DNA from: Sipunculus nudus
Taxonomy: Eukaryota > Annelida > Sipuncula > Golfingiida > Sipunculidae
Assembly (NCBI GenBank): GCA_026874595.1
Contig: CM049318.1
Coordinates: forward strand, 2,665,741 to 2,729,740
DNA length: 64,000 nt
Reading direction: 5' to 3'
Both the position numbers and the translations under genes were made by a program. Shown here one piece after another: positions 1-11,379 of the stretch. A model generated the notes under the pieces. It did not search any database. It was given only the letters and a program-made list of their open reading frames with translations, and was not told where the DNA came from. How positions within the stretch are numbered: position 1 is the stretch's first letter; each line of letters begins with the position of its first letter.

Positions 1-731
1 GCCCATCTCTCAAAGAATATAGGTCATCATGACCTTATTTCAAGTTTCCAAGGACATTTATCGAGGCCCTCCCTGAATGTCACAGGAGAAAATGCTTGGC
101 CAAATGAATACAATTTGTGCACCTTCTGACTCTCTGGGTGCTCAAAATCATGTTTTGGGCCAGAAGCTCACAGAATATAGGTCACCATGAACTAATTTCA
201 GGTTTCCAAGAAGATTTGCAAAGGACCTCCATGAATGTACAGTAAGAAGTTTCTAGGAATAACAATTACAGTTTGAGCCCAGTTAACATCCAGACTTTTT
301 ATTTGAAGGTCTCAAAAACTGAGAAAAAAATGCGTAAAAATTAAAAAAATACAGGTGGCACCAACAGTCTTCAGGAACTGATGAAACACTATGATCAATA
401 TTCATGGAAGTAATCATGGCAATCAGTGCATTAGTTATTGAGATACCAGAGCTTTTGTAACAAATTATCATTAAGGGGGGTGGGGGGGGGGGGGTAATTA
501 TGAGCCCCAATAGCTGAAGGGATATTGATCAGAGTGACCTAATTTCAGGTTTCCCCAAGAGTTTTTTAAGGACCTCCACAGGTATTAGGTAAGAAGTTTA
601 TAGGTCAAGGGGTTATGATTTGTGCCTTGTTAAAGGAAAACCGGCAGAAAAAAAGGACCGACAGCTTTAGGGCTGAACGACATACAAAGAGTGATTGCTA
701 TAGCTCAGATGACTTTTAGTCAGCTGAGCTA
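1..731 (-). mobile_element. Q-type hairpin-ended element, 5'-truncated by the window edge
   Basis: Two to three degenerate repeats of a unit whose recognisable phrase is 'atataggtcacagtgacctaa' in shortened form, also found at 18890-19090, 23120-23335, 34860-35075, 38110-38330, 40200-40416 and 41400-41985. Positions 300-731 align with the full Q unit at 18709-19096, including a degenerate GGTGGCACC core near 355. The edge is a hairpin at 701-731 with arms TAGCTCAG and CTGAGCTA, an inner TGACT/AGTCA pairing and a 3-nt loop, followed by AAAA. A 20-base G tract lies at 475-494. No coding capacity. Strand follows the Helitron convention argued for the complete copies. Confidence 0.7.
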
Positions 732-1107
732 AAAATTACGCAATACTGACCAAATTTCTGGTATGTACATAGAAAATAAATAGAGGAATATTTATGCAAA
801 ATATAAACAAAACATCTTGAGTGGTTTTAACATAAGGCACTCTTGAAGTGTAAAAACAGGCTTTTAGTGAAAAACATAAGTTTTTCAAAATTAAAAAAAA
901 CAGGGACGCAGTAACCCCAATTTTGGATTTGGTAGACCATGGGGACATCTAACTGTATGTTGAATTTTGGATTCATAGGTCCAGTGAATTCAAAAAGTGC
1001 CCAGTTAACGGACGTCCTGCCGGATGGCCAGACGGCCTGACGGATGGCCGGATGACCAGACAAAAGATCATGACTATAGCTCAGATGCCTTATAGTCAGC
1101 TGAGCTA
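732..1107 (-). mobile_element. P-type element fragment (edge with hairpin)
   Basis: Starts directly at the A-run of the previous element and aligns with the last ~370 bp of the P elements (18328-18704, 25609-25989, 53724-54073). It carries a decayed GGAC/GGCCGGAT-type microsatellite at about 1010-1060 and ends in the P-family hairpin at 1077-1107 (arms TAGCTCAG and CTGAGCTA). A short minus-strand open frame (736-948) is shared with other P subunits and is treated as non-coding. Confidence 0.65.
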
Positions 1108-1276
1108 AGAATATTCCAAAATTTCTGCAGGTAACACTTACTGATCTTAAAATTTAATCTTCACTCATGCATATCAGGTAATAGCTCGTACAAATAATAA
1201 TTTGTCTGTGTTAGGTCTGCTGAGGTGATAACCTATGAATCACAAATTACAGCATAAGGTGTACACCCAGAGTTAA

Positions 1277-3100
1277 CTAGAATACGGGTAGTCGACAAGC
1301 GACTACTTGTATCCGCCTAAATCAGAGTGGAACGGGTGAAGTGTTGCATATTAGCATGGATGTCTGCAGCCAAATTGTGTATGTAGGTTGCGCTACCTAC
1401 GAAAAAATCCAGAAAGCTCTATACACATGCAAAACTTTGGCCCAATCGGTCAAACGGTTCCCAAGATATGAGCTTGGATATCTGCTGCATAAACTAGAAT
1501 GCAGGTGGCGCCACCTGTCATAAAATCAAGAGAGCTGTCGGGGATGTATAAACTTGCAAAATTTTAGGCAGATATGTCAAACCACTGCCGAGATATGAGT
1601 GATTTTATCCCATGGCAGACAAACAGATGGGAGCTGTGCAAACATGGCTGCAGGTGGCGCCACCAGTTTTGCATATGATAGAGAGCTATGTGAGATTTAT
1701 ACACATGCAAAATTTTGGCCAAATCGGTCAAACGGTTCCCTAGATATGAGCTTGGATGTCTGCAGCGTAAACTTGATTGTAGGTGGCGCCACCTGTCATA
1801 AAATCAGAAAAGCTATCCAGGATGTATAAGCATGCCGAATTTCAGGTGAATTAGTCAAACCACTGCAGAGATATGAGTGATTTTAACCCAAGGCAGACGA
1901 ACAGATGGACACTGTGCAAACATGGTTGCAGGTGGTGCCACCATTTTCGGTGTATGTTATAAAGCTCTCCAAGGGCTACATTTGTGCAAAAAGATTTTCC
2001 TGATCGGTCAAACGGTTCCCGAGATATGAGCTTGGATGTCTGCAGCGTAAACGTGAATGTAGGTGGCGCCACCTGTCATAAAATCAGAAAAGCTATCCAG
2101 GATGTATACGCATGCCAAATTTCAGGTGAATTAGTCAAGTCACTGCGGAGATATGAGTGATTTTAACCAAAGGCAGACAAACAGATGGACACTGTGCAAA
2201 CATGGTTGCAGGTAGCGCCACCATTTTCGGTGTATGTTATAAAGCTCTCCAAGGGCTACATTTGTGCAAAAGAATTTTCCTGATCGGTCAAACGGTTCCA
2301 AAGATATGAGCTTGGATGTCTGCAGCGTAAACGTGAATGTAGGTGGCGCCACCTGTCATAAAATCAGAAAAGCTATCCAGGATGTATACGCATGCCCAAT
2401 TTCAGGTGAATTAGTCAAGTTACTGCAGAGATATGAGTGATTTTAGCCCAAGGCAGACGAACAGATGGACACTGTGCAAACATGGTTGCAGGTGGCGCCA
2501 CCATTTTTGGTGTATGTTATAAAGCTCTCCAAGGGCTACATTTGTGCAAAAGAATTTTCCTGATCGGTCAAACGGTTCCCGAGATATGAGCTTGGATGTC
2601 TGCAGTGTAAACGTGAATGTAGGTGGCGCCACCTGTCATAAAATCAGAAAAGCTATCCAGGATGTTTACGCATGCCCAATTTCAGGTGAATTAGTCAAGT
2701 CACTGCAGAGATATATGAGTGATTTTAACCCAAGGCAGACGAACAGATGGACACTGTGCAAACATGGTTGCAGGTGGCGCCACCATTTTTGGTGTATGTT
2801 ATAAAGCTCTCCGAGGGCTACATTTGTGCAAAAAAATTTTCCTGATCGGTCAAACGGTTCCCGAGATATGTGGGTTTATGTGTGGAAACAGACGCACAAA
2901 CGGACGCAGAGCGCAAAGGAAAGGTCAGAGGTCAAAACAAAATCGGGGCGCAGCAGTTCACATGTGACCCGAACATAATCCCGGGTTTCGGAAAATTCCG
3001 CCCAGCAGTTACGGAGGAGTTCTCCGGACACCTACGCGGCGGCGGCGGCGTCCAGCTGAAAACATAGTATCCGCAAAACTCTGTTTTGGCGGATACAATA
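1277..3100 (-). mobile_element. Element T1, complete Helitron/Helentron-like non-autonomous element
   Basis: Left edge begins CTAGAATACG, then a hairpin at 1288-1306 (GTAGTCG/CGACTAC, 5-nt loop), then TGTATCCGCC at 1308-1317. The right edge is a hairpin at 3067-3096 (GTATCCGC/GCGGATAC plus inner AAAAC/GTTTT) whose outer arm GGCGGATACA (3088-3097) is the exact inverse of 1308-1317, followed by ATAA. Read on the minus strand this gives hairpin, 7 nt, CTAG, then host T, the layout of a Helitron 3' end. The interior is a 280-bp dimeric tandem repeat, followed by a (GCG)n-rich segment near 3038-3056. A second complete copy is at 30532-31986 and a truncated one at 38336-39090. There is no transposase; it would need an enzyme supplied in trans. 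Confidence 0.75.
1370..2870. repeat. 280-bp dimeric tandem array inside T1
   Basis: Copies of the palindrome GGTGGCGCCACC start near 1503, 1652, 1781, 1931, 2061, 2211, 2341, 2491, 2621 and 2772. The spacing alternates between about 150 and 130 bp. The two half-units differ: one continues AGGTGGCGCCACCTGTCAT, the other has GGTGGCGCCACCATTTT. The halves share phrases such as 'gagatatgag'. Five dimers are present. Confidence 0.9.
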
Positions 3101-4186
3101 AACAGATACAATGTGGAGGGTTATACTGTCCCATCGCAAGGTTGAGATTTGTTTACATTGACAAAACGTATTGTACTATAGGAATGATTGACAAAACGTA
3201 TTGTACTATAGGAATGATTGACAAGTTATATAGGTATCCACATTTATTTGTACTTGTCTGTACATCTGCATACAAATTAAATGTTATTATAATACTCTTT
3301 GGATTCAAATGAAACGAAACTCAGCTCAGATGTGGGTGATCAACAAATAATTTAAGTGTTTATGAAAAATCTATTTGTAAACAAATTTCAATTTTTCATA
3401 ATTAAAAAATTATACAGGTATGGCATATGATGAGTGAGTAATTCACAAGAAAATATATTATATTTTATATTTTCATATTTTATATTTGAAAGATAAACCC
3501 AATGCCAGCTGCAGACTCAAACAATTAAGAACATGATCCCAGGAGCTGTGAGTGACACATACAACTAATTATCTCAGTTCAGATATGAAGTGTTCATCAC
3601 TCAATCAACATGGTTAATATTCTATATATCAATGTCTTTCTAACACGTGCTTCCTTAAATAGGTATATAAAACAGAGGCAACACATTCCCCTGCATTTTT
3701 TAATATATCAACTACAGTGTACAGTCATGACATCTTGATATCAACTATCTATCTGCTGTTACTAATCAACAAGTGAATGCCATCTGTATGATTCATGGTT
3801 GAACACAAAATCCTAACAAGCTTAAATCTAGCTCTTAAATTGTCCCTTTCTTGCGCATTGCATTTGATACATTTCACTTGGTGAAATATGAAGGAACTTA
3901 ACAATTAAGTATGTGCATATTCTATGAAAGTGTGACAAAAGAAACAATTATGAATTATTTTTAAATGGTAGCACATTTGTTGTATGTGTGTTTAAATGTG
4001 TGGAAATATTAACCAGCGTGATCTATTGAACAGTACACTGTGACAAGCATGTGTTTCACTATAAACATGCATTAAGGTTATAAGAATGCCAACAACCAAT
4101 TTTCAAAACTCATTTTTACTCAGAGTGAAACCATTTGCAGTACCTCCAATATTTGCCCCATTTCTTATTTTTTTCCAAATACCAAA
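3101..4186. other. AT-rich DNA without a gene; 30-bp direct duplication
   Basis: No supported coding sequence on either strand. A 30-bp unit beginning ATTGACAAAACGTATTG is directly duplicated at 3157-3186 and 3187-3216, with a partial third start (ATTGACAAG) after it. Otherwise low-complexity AT-rich sequence. Confidence 0.6.
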
Positions 4187-4545
4187 TGATATCACATAAT
4201 ATGTTCTACATCTGTTCTTTATCACATGATATGACAAAATGTTCTACATCTGTTCTTTACCACATGCTATGACATAATTTGTTCTTCATCTGTTCTTTAC
4301 CACAAGATATGACAGACATAATATGTTCTACATCTGTTCTTTTCCACATGATATGACATAATATGTTCTACATCTGTTCTTTATCACATGATATGACATA
4401 ATATGTTCTACATGTTTTTACCACAAGATATGACATAATATGTTCTACATCTGTTCTTTACCATAAAGTATGATATAATATGTTCTACATCTGTTCTTAA
4501 CCATATAGTATGATATAATATGCTATACAGCTGTTCTTTATATGA
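4187..4545. repeat. 40-bp tandem array
   Basis: About 8.6 imperfect copies of a 40-bp unit containing TTCTACATCTGTTCTTTA and ATGATATGACATAATATG, with small length changes (one unit gains about 4 bp, one loses 3). Later units drift (GTATGATATAATATG). A local minisatellite with no obvious relation to the other repeats here. Confidence 0.9.
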
Positions 4546-5891
4546 TCAAAATAGCTTTCTCCCTCTTAGATGTATTACCATAACTTTGAATTTCTAATAA
4601 TTACAAAAGGATTATGATTTTCTGACAAAATTTTAATGCATGATCATAAAGTTCAACAATTAAGCCATCAAGTTGAACAGACCAGCATTACTCTGACAAA
4701 CTTCATGCAATTATCAAACACAGACCTGGGAACACTGAAAAAAAATCCGAATGGGTGTTTAAAATATCTAAATATAAGGTAAAATTAATTTATCCTAAAT
4801 ATCTTTTTTATTGAGTTAAAAATTAAGGAAAACTGAACAAAGCAAATTAGTGTGCAATTTAAATCTAAGGCATTATTTTTTAAATTAAAACTCTGAGAGG
4901 AAACCTTTATGGAATAAAACTGAATTTTTTAATGATTTTCCATAAAATAAATAGGTTTAATGATTCCTTAAATTCTTTATTCTGTTATCAACAAGCAAAG
5001 AAAATGCTGGTAGGGGTTTTAACAAAAGGGAAAACAGATTCCCCTAGTTTCATTTAAAGCAGGTTAAATACCTGATAGTATGTTTGTCAGATTTTTTCCA
5101 CTCAAGCACTGCTTAATGACATGAATGAACGGACATCAGGAAACTGCAGCCAGTTGTTCTGTATTTCTGCCCTGATAACCTAATTTCTGGATAAGTAAAT
5201 ATGGGAATAATGCTACAGTGTCCTGAATAAGGTGAAATACAATTAAACCTTTTTCTCTACTGCAGGAAAGAGATGACGTACATTGCTCAGAATGCACTGG
5301 AAAATCAATCAGCGAGTATCTGTACTCAGAGACCGCAAACTACATCCAAACACTGATTACTGTGGTTTATTATTTGTTCACAAGGGTTTCAAATTCATGA
5401 TATTCATGAGAAGGAAATTACTGCAAAACTGAAGCTCTTTAACACAGGTAACCTGTCATTTATCATATGCCCTGGTATATAGCCTTGTTCGCATTTTATG
5501 TATGGTATGCAGGCAACCACACCTGCAGGTTTTTAAAGTTGAAAGGCAAATAAATGAACATTACATAAATAAAAACATATATATATAATTTATGTTACCT
5601 GTATATCAAAGACAGAAATTATAAATAATATCAGAGACCTTTGTATTATCTGACTATAAGGGACAAGAATGACTACTCATTGCTCATGAGTCATCATCAG
5701 ATAGTTCAGATTTTGCATGCATATTAAATAATCAATGTGTGTGTGTTAATGGGTATAGCTTGTATATGTAGGACATACTGCATTGTAAGATAGCAAAGGT
5801 GGAAATTTACCAGAACTAGAATACTGACAGATCAGGGAGGGCCCTGCAAAAGGCCCACAGACATCCAGTGATGCTTGAAAAATATAATTTA
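4546..5891. other. AT-rich DNA, nothing recognised
   Basis: No open frame of convincing length or composition, no tRNA-like boxes and no tandem array. A short TATATA run sits near 5578-5586. Confidence 0.5.
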
Positions 5892-6628
5892 CTAGATATT
5901 TCTTGGCACTGCAGGTGCCATAGTATCCCCAGACAATTAATAACCCCCCCCCCCCCCCCGCCCCTTTATGAATAGGCCCCCCATCTTCAGCAGCATATAC
6001 TGACACTTGACAAGCGACTATGGCCAACTTGAGAAACAATATTTTTCACCAAATATGGGGCCAATATATTAAATCTGTCTTGATAAAAGAACATTAATTT
6101 ATTTTATGGAAGCACAAAGGTAGGTGGTGCCACCTGTCTGGTTTACAAGAAAATTTTCCAAGATCGATACACATGCCAAATTTATGACCCAATAGCTTGA
6201 ACCATGTACAGATGGACGCCATGGCAAAACAATTGTAGATGGGGCCACCAGTCTTAAGTACATAATGGAGATGTCCAAGATCAATGGACATGCACAATAT
6301 CAGCCAAATTTGTCCATTAGTTTTAGACTTATGATGCTCAAAGTAATGTAAAGTGGAAATGATGGGGTATTAAAAGGCGCAAAAACAAGTAAAAGACAGA
6401 AGGTTGCGCCACCTGTCTTCCACAGAAGACAAAGCTATCCAAGATCTTCGGTCAATTTGATTTTTGAACCAATCCATGCATGCCTTATTGAGATATTCAT
6501 GAATATGTGTGATTTTCACCAAATATATCAATTTTCAAGGTAAAGGCATGTACAAGGTCAAGTACATGACAACACTATCCAGACCATGCTTAAACCACAG
6601 TATCCCGACTTTGTCTGGGGATACAATA
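5892..6628 (-). mobile_element. Element U1, complete Helitron/Helentron-like element
   Basis: Left edge CTAGATATTTCT, hairpin at 5904-5920 (TGGCAC/GTGCCA), then GTATCCCCAGAC at 5923-5934. The right edge is a hairpin at 6600-6624 (GTATCCC, GAC-TTT-GTC, GGGGATAC) whose outer arm GTCTGGGGATAC (6613-6624) is a perfect 12-bp inverse of 5923-5934. AATAAC follows. A poly-C run lies at about 5943-5959. The interior has degenerate repeats with GGTGGTGCCACC near 6124 and GTTGCGCCACC near 6403. At 737 bp it is the shortest complete member. Paralogues are U2 (35943-37392) and truncated U3 (49003-49812). Confidence 0.75.
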
Positions 6629-7120
6629 ACTACAGTGGTGTAATTCAGGGCAGACAAAAGCAGAAAAGGGAGCGAAGGTTATTTTTCTTACAAATGTGAT
6701 ACCCCTGAAAAATCATAAATTATCCATTTTGATAGATAGGCTCCACGATCATTCAAAAATTTTTAATTTCCTTGCCTTTCACTTGCTGTATTTGCAGTGC
6801 TGCACTGGCGCCACCTTGGGGCTGTAACAGAAACTAACTAAGCTTCACCAATGGTGATGTCATTTGACCTTTCCATCCCCTGAATTTTTAAAAAAAAGGG
6901 CACGCACATATCCTAAAAGCAGGTAAGACTGATCTAGCTTTGCCAATCATTGTCTGCAAAAAATTCAATTTATTTATATGTTGAGGTCATCAGTTACGTA
7001 TACTGATACTGAAATGAAACAATGTGTTGTTCCCTGTGTAAAACTGCATTAAGTTAATCAATAATTCATACAAACTTACTGCTAGACCCTTGACCCTTTT
7101 CTTGAAGTTTTTTTTACAAA
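6629..7120. other. No gene seen
   Basis: Non-repetitive AT-rich sequence. One isolated GGCGCCACC occurs near 6807, possibly a relic of the repeat core. No coding evidence. Confidence 0.45.
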
Positions 7121-7122
7121 CT

Positions 7123-7164
7123 AAAAGCTTGTCACCCGATGCTTTCGGAAAAGCAGCGCTCTAC
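7123..7164. repeat. Short motif shared with 33596-33638
   Basis: About 40 bp beginning AAAAGCTTGTC and containing CCCGA, GCTTT, GGA and CTACT in the same order and spacing as at 33596-33638, while the flanks differ. It is probably the conserved edge of an otherwise diverged repeat family. Confidence 0.55.
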
Positions 7165-7185
7165 TTATATATATATATATGTTGA

Positions 7186-7275
7186 AGACCAGATCAAATC
7201 TTGTCTAGTTCAGATCTGGCCTAGAATATATCATAATTCTGATCTGGACTGGGCCAGATTGTGAGTTGAAGCCAA
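7186..7275. repeat. Fragment of the foldback terminal repeat (FB2 type)
   Basis: Contains AGATCTGGCC, TTCTGATCTGG and ACTGGGCCAGATT, the sub-repeats that build the arms at 26934-27265 and 32082-32470. It sits beside a TATATA run, as FB2 does. Truncated, and no partner arm was found nearby. Confidence 0.55.
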
Positions 7276-7378
7276 ATTTTGACCTGATAGTTTTTATTGT
7301 CAAATTTATGCATATAGATACATCTGGATTATTTTTGTAGAGAGAGCTCACAAGTATCATTGTTTACTTCAAGGGGTG

Positions 7379-8146
7379 AGATTCATCTTTCATTATCTTG
7401 TTTACCATTTTCAGCATGTAAGTATCATATAGCATTTGCAACAACCTTCCTAGAATTTTTGACAATTTTACCCAGTCTGTGTCTATCTTTGCCATTTAGG
7501 AAACCATACCATACAGTGAGTGAGAAACAGAGAACAGATTCAATGATGTCTGACAGGAGACTGACTGAATAACTTGGTTTACATTCAAATTCCTAAGGGT
7601 TCGGAGATGACAGACTCTTTGTATACATTTATTATACACCAGCCTTGTGTTCTCTGTACCATACAGCTTGTCATCTATGATAACACCCAGATTTTTATAT
7701 TTGCCCACTCTTTCAACATTTTCATTTTTTATCACTAAATTGGATGGTATACATTGATTTTTTTTTTTTTTTTATTTACACATTGAGATTCAGAAGGTTC
7801 TGGTCACACCAGCTGACAAATTCTCTGATTTGTGCAAGATATGAATCTTCATTACCATTTGTTATTTTACAAATAATTGCAGCTTCATTTGCATATTTTA
7901 TGACTGAACCGTTGTCATATTTTTTCATATATTAATACTGGGTTAGAACTATACTCATACTCATATACTTAAGCCTCATTTGCATATTTTATGACTGAAC
8001 AGTTGTCATATTTTTATCATATATTAATACTGGGTTAGAACTATACTCATACTCATATACTTAAGAGCTCCTTCCTGTGCTACATCATGCCTAATTGCTA
8101 CTCTGGTCACATCTTGAAATTCTCTGACAGAATGTACTGATTGGAA
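7379..8146 (-). pseudogene. Decayed LINE reverse transcriptase fragment
   Basis: The minus strand encodes, in order, a block around 7915-7790 reading ...VIKYANEAAII..., then ...FVSWCDQNLLNLNV and a stop; a block at 7735-7496 with YKNLGVIIDDKL and HLRTLRNLNV; and, in a shifted frame, VWYGFLNG followed by RHRLGKIVKNSRK. This order (YxDD box, FV.WC..N.L.LN, YLGV.ID, LR.L, WYG) is typical of the end of the RT domain and thumb in non-LTR retrotransposons. The catalytic Y-A-D-D is mutated to Y-A-N-E. A poly-A-like tract near 7760 and frameshifts break the frame, so no functional enzyme is encoded. A 91-bp internal direct duplication lies just upstream of the YANE codons. The assignment to non-LTR elements is firm, the clade is not. 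Confidence 0.8.
7885..8065. repeat. 91-bp direct duplication inside the LINE remnant
   Basis: Copies at 7885-7973 and 7976-8065 share TCATTTGCATATTTTATGAC and end in CTCATATACTTAAG. They differ by a C/A change and a 1-nt T-run difference. The duplication copies the YANE-box codons. Confidence 0.9.
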
Positions 8147-8154
8147 AACAGATG

Positions 8155-8308
8155 CAGCAAAACCTCGCAAGACGACCACCTTAATGACCACTACAAAAGT
8201 ATGACCTATGGTTCATGGAATTCTAAAGAATTCACTTTGAAGGCCAACTCGAAAATGTGACCATTTTATTGAGGTCCTGTTGGCGTTCATAATTTTGAGG
8301 TTTTACTG
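8155..8308. mobile_element. Short MITE, pogo/Tc1-like ends
   Basis: Begins CAGCAAAACCTCGCAAG and ends CAAAATTTTGAGG-like sequence closing with GAGGTTTTACTG. The inverse of the end is CAGTAAAACCTC, giving an imperfect 12-13 bp terminal inverted repeat. TA follows the right end and TG precedes the left, consistent with a decayed TA target duplication. CAGTAAAACCTCG-type ends are typical of the pogo/Tigger group. Non-coding, 154 bp. Confidence 0.5.
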
Positions 8309-8639
8309 TATAAATATATGTCAGAGATGAGACTGAAATCCAGATGGATTTTAAAATCGCCTAAACAAGATAGCGATTGTGATCTCGCCTTAGCGAGATG
8401 GCAATTATGATCTCGCCTAGACAGATTTCAAACTTGCCTAGACGAGATCACAATCGCAATCTCGCCTAGGCGAGATTAAAATCCATCATGAAGCAAGCCA
8501 GGATTTTAATCTCACATAGGCAAGTTTAAAATCCTTCTGTCATCATCCAGGGGAGTTTAAAATCTGCCTGATATCACTTAGGTAAGTTTAAAACCTGCCT
8601 AGGCGAGATTGAAATAGTGATCTGATCTAATTTCCTGAT

Positions 8640-9339
8640 ATATTATGCATTGTAACTGACATATGAAAGATGTTTTCAGTCAGATTTTCAATATATTAAC
8701 ACTGATTGGTTACATATAGATCTCTAGTAATATATTCATAAATATTTACAGAATATTATATCATTAATGTAATAATAAACATTAATTTTGGAAATGGAAT
8801 TTTTTTATTATATATTTTTATTAGTATGGTTATGTATAGTTCACAAGTAATATATATTTATTAATATTTACAGAATATAATATATTTAATGTAATAATTA
8901 ACATTTATGTTTTTATTTTATATTTTTTTATAAACTTAGTCAAAGGAAACTTACATGGGTATTGAATATGGTATATTTAAATGATATATAATGTTGGCTG
9001 CTGTTAATTATTTACATAATAAAAAAAATTGTCAATATTAATTTGAAGTTAAACTGGTATTTGTATATTGGTAATGTAGTATTTTAAAAAGACAAAAGGA
9101 GACTGAAAATAACTCATTTATTATTTATCAATATAATACAATGCATGTTCACATGCATAAATGATCTATTAATCAGTGAATCTAGAATCATATCTTTTTC
9201 TGATATGATATAATACTGTACAAAAAAGTCAGTTATCTTGTAACACAGTCTACATAAATATTGAAGCTTCATTAAATCCCTCACAAAACCTTTAAAAAGA
9301 AAAAAACAAGGCCTACAGGCCTATTGCGAACCTGTGCAA
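8640..9339. other. AT-rich interior of FB1, no gene
   Basis: Dominated by short TATTAATATTTACAGAATAT-like phrases repeated twice (about 8735-8775 and 8855-8895) with surrounding AATGTAATAATAAACATTAA. This looks like an old direct duplication of about 120 bp. No coding evidence. Confidence 0.45.
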
Positions 9340-9975
9340 TAGTATATTCACCAGGTATAATGTTTCAATGCTGGACCATTCCTTTTCAAGTACATGTGTA
9401 ACATGTATATGAACAATGGAGGTACTAAACATTTTGAACAAGAAACAATTACACAAACATCACTGCTGAAATTCTGGCAAAGGTGCACACAACACAAAAA
9501 TGATATAGCTGGCACCATCAGTCTTGTATACAACAAAGCTATCAGAAATATATACATATGCCCTATTTCAGACTGATATGTCAAAGTCTGATGCAATGGG
9601 CTGACAAGGCTTATGTAAGACAGGCAGTTGCCCCGAGTGAAGTGAGACAAATTGCTGGCTCAAGCTACTGCACTGAGTGAACTCTTGACCTGAACCTGGT
9701 TAGACTGAATGAACCTTTGACCTGTACCTGGCTGCACTGATTGAACTCTTGACCTGTTGCATAATCTAATACAGTTGGCAGTCTGCCAAAGCTATTAATA
9801 GATCCAGACTGATCTTTGGGGCCAAATCTGATGCAATGGGCAGTCTGGCAAAGCTATAAATAGAATACAGCTACTGCACTGAGTGAACTCTTGACCTATA
9901 CCTGGCTGCACTGAGTGAAATCTTGACCTGTTGCCTAATCTGAAATAGTTGGCAGTCTGCCAAGCTATTTAACCT
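9340..9975. repeat. Decayed tandem-core fragment plus ~200-bp direct repeat
   Basis: 9480-9580 retains GCTGGCACCATCAGTCTTGT and nearby phrases of the U/T cores. From 9660, a segment with CTGCACTGAGTGAACTCTTG and CAGTCTGCCAAAGCTATT is repeated (9664-9800 and 9872-9975, about 208 bp apart), with shorter internal repeats of the CTTGACCTG phrase. Confidence 0.55.
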
Positions 9976-10396
9976 GAAATCTAAATGTCTAGTGGCATGG
10001 TGTAATAGATGCTGATAAACTAGATGTAACTGCTTCATACATTTAACATATATGGTAAAATGACTCAATCCAATCTCCATAATTCAGCCGAAAACCATTC
10101 ATGTGGAACCATTAAGACAATTATTATAAGAATTATTGTTTGGATTGTTCTTGTAAAATATTAAACAAACTGGCCTCAGTGGCGTCAGTCAAAAAACGTT
10201 ACGCAGGTTTATATCTCATATAGGAAAATACAGCAAAGTGGCTAAGTTCAGCTTTGCGATTGTGATCTTGTCTGTTTTAAATCCATCTAGGCGAGATCAC
10301 AATTGCAACCTTGTCTAGGCGAGATCACAAATGCAATCTCAAATAGGCAAATTTTAAATCCAACTGGATTTCAATCTCGTCTCTGACATATATATA

Positions 10397-10935
10397 AAGC
10401 TAGTATCCTCAATTAAGATAAAACAATCATTCAGACACACTATCACATATGCACTAAATCAATACAAATCTATTCTCAAGTTTTCAGGTGCTACAATCCC
10501 AGTGCATATCAATAGAGGACACATGGGAATTTACACCTGTCACCATAAGACATGTTCACATAATCAATGTTCACACAAAGTAAAATAAATCTAAAAGAGT
10601 CATCTTGATCTATACACTGTCATGACAGTTACATCAAATATTTTATATGCTTCACAAGTTTCCCTGAAACACAACCTCACACCACTCCCCTACACATATA
10701 CAACACATGCCTGTAACAAATTAACTAGTCCTGTCCATTTAAAGAATTCAAATTTACAAAAACCATTGTCTTGACTATTTGGGACCATGATCATGACAGT
10801 GCCCCATGTTGCATTAAAATGGAACATGTTTCTTTTTGTTTAAATATGTTGCTGTACACAGGAAACATGAAACACTGGCATATGCAATATGTTACACATC
10901 AAATTCCCAAGTCGCCAGTTTAAGTACAAGTCATC
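10397..10935. other. No gene seen
   Basis: Non-repetitive AT-rich sequence between FB1 and the MITE. No coding, tRNA-like or tandem features. Confidence 0.45.
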
Positions 10936-10940
10936 TCATG

Positions 10941-11379
10941 CAGGGCTCGACATTAATGCTTAACGGCTTGTCCAGGCAAGTGAGAGTTCCAGAAAATGGT
11001 GGCAGGGCAACCTGAAGTGGGGTCCTTCTTGCCCTACTGTGCAAATGGGTGCAACATAAACCTTGACACCAAGGCCTGAATCTTGACTATAACTTACGTT
11101 AGCCACTTTCTTTTTCAGGAGAAGTTTTGAATACATCTAGCTTACATTGCCTGCATTTTTTATCTATGCAAATGCTAAAAAGAAATATTATTAACCAAAA
11201 AAAATTTGAATATGTATACTTAGTATTGTTGAAAAATAATCAAGTGGATCACTTTTTTTTTGTTTTGGCTAAGATCATTGATTTTTTTTCGGACAATTCA
11301 TGAAGGGTATATAAAAGCTACTGGTAGATGTCACTTGCCCTACTTTGCAAGCGCTTTCAAAAATAAATGTCAAGCCCTG
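10941..11379. mobile_element. 439-bp MITE with terminal inverted repeats and TCATG duplication
   Basis: Left end CAGGGCTCGACATTAAT; the right end ATAAATGTCAAGCCCTG is its inverse with one or two mismatches. The 5-bp flank TCATG is present immediately before (10936-10940) and after (11380-11384), a clean target-site duplication. The CAGGG terminus resembles hAT-type ends, but hAT elements normally make 8-bp duplications, so the superfamily is left open. Non-coding. Confidence 0.75.

Larger units (their letters stand above)
8314..10396. mobile_element. Foldback element FB1 with inverted terminal arms
   Basis: Left arm from 8314 begins ATATATGTCAGAGATGAGAC; the inverse of 10250-10396 begins ATATATGTCAGAGACGAGA and runs in parallel through GAAATCCAG, TGGATTT and GTGATCTCGCCTAG for about 140 bp. 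The arms consist of short quasi-palindromic units such as GGCGAGATCACAATCGC and its inverse, continuing to about 8625 on the left. The interior holds AT-rich sequence (8640-9300), a decayed array fragment (9340-9600), a short tandem segment (9655-9975) and a relic related to 39670-39800 (10075-10185). No transposase. Confidence 0.65.
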
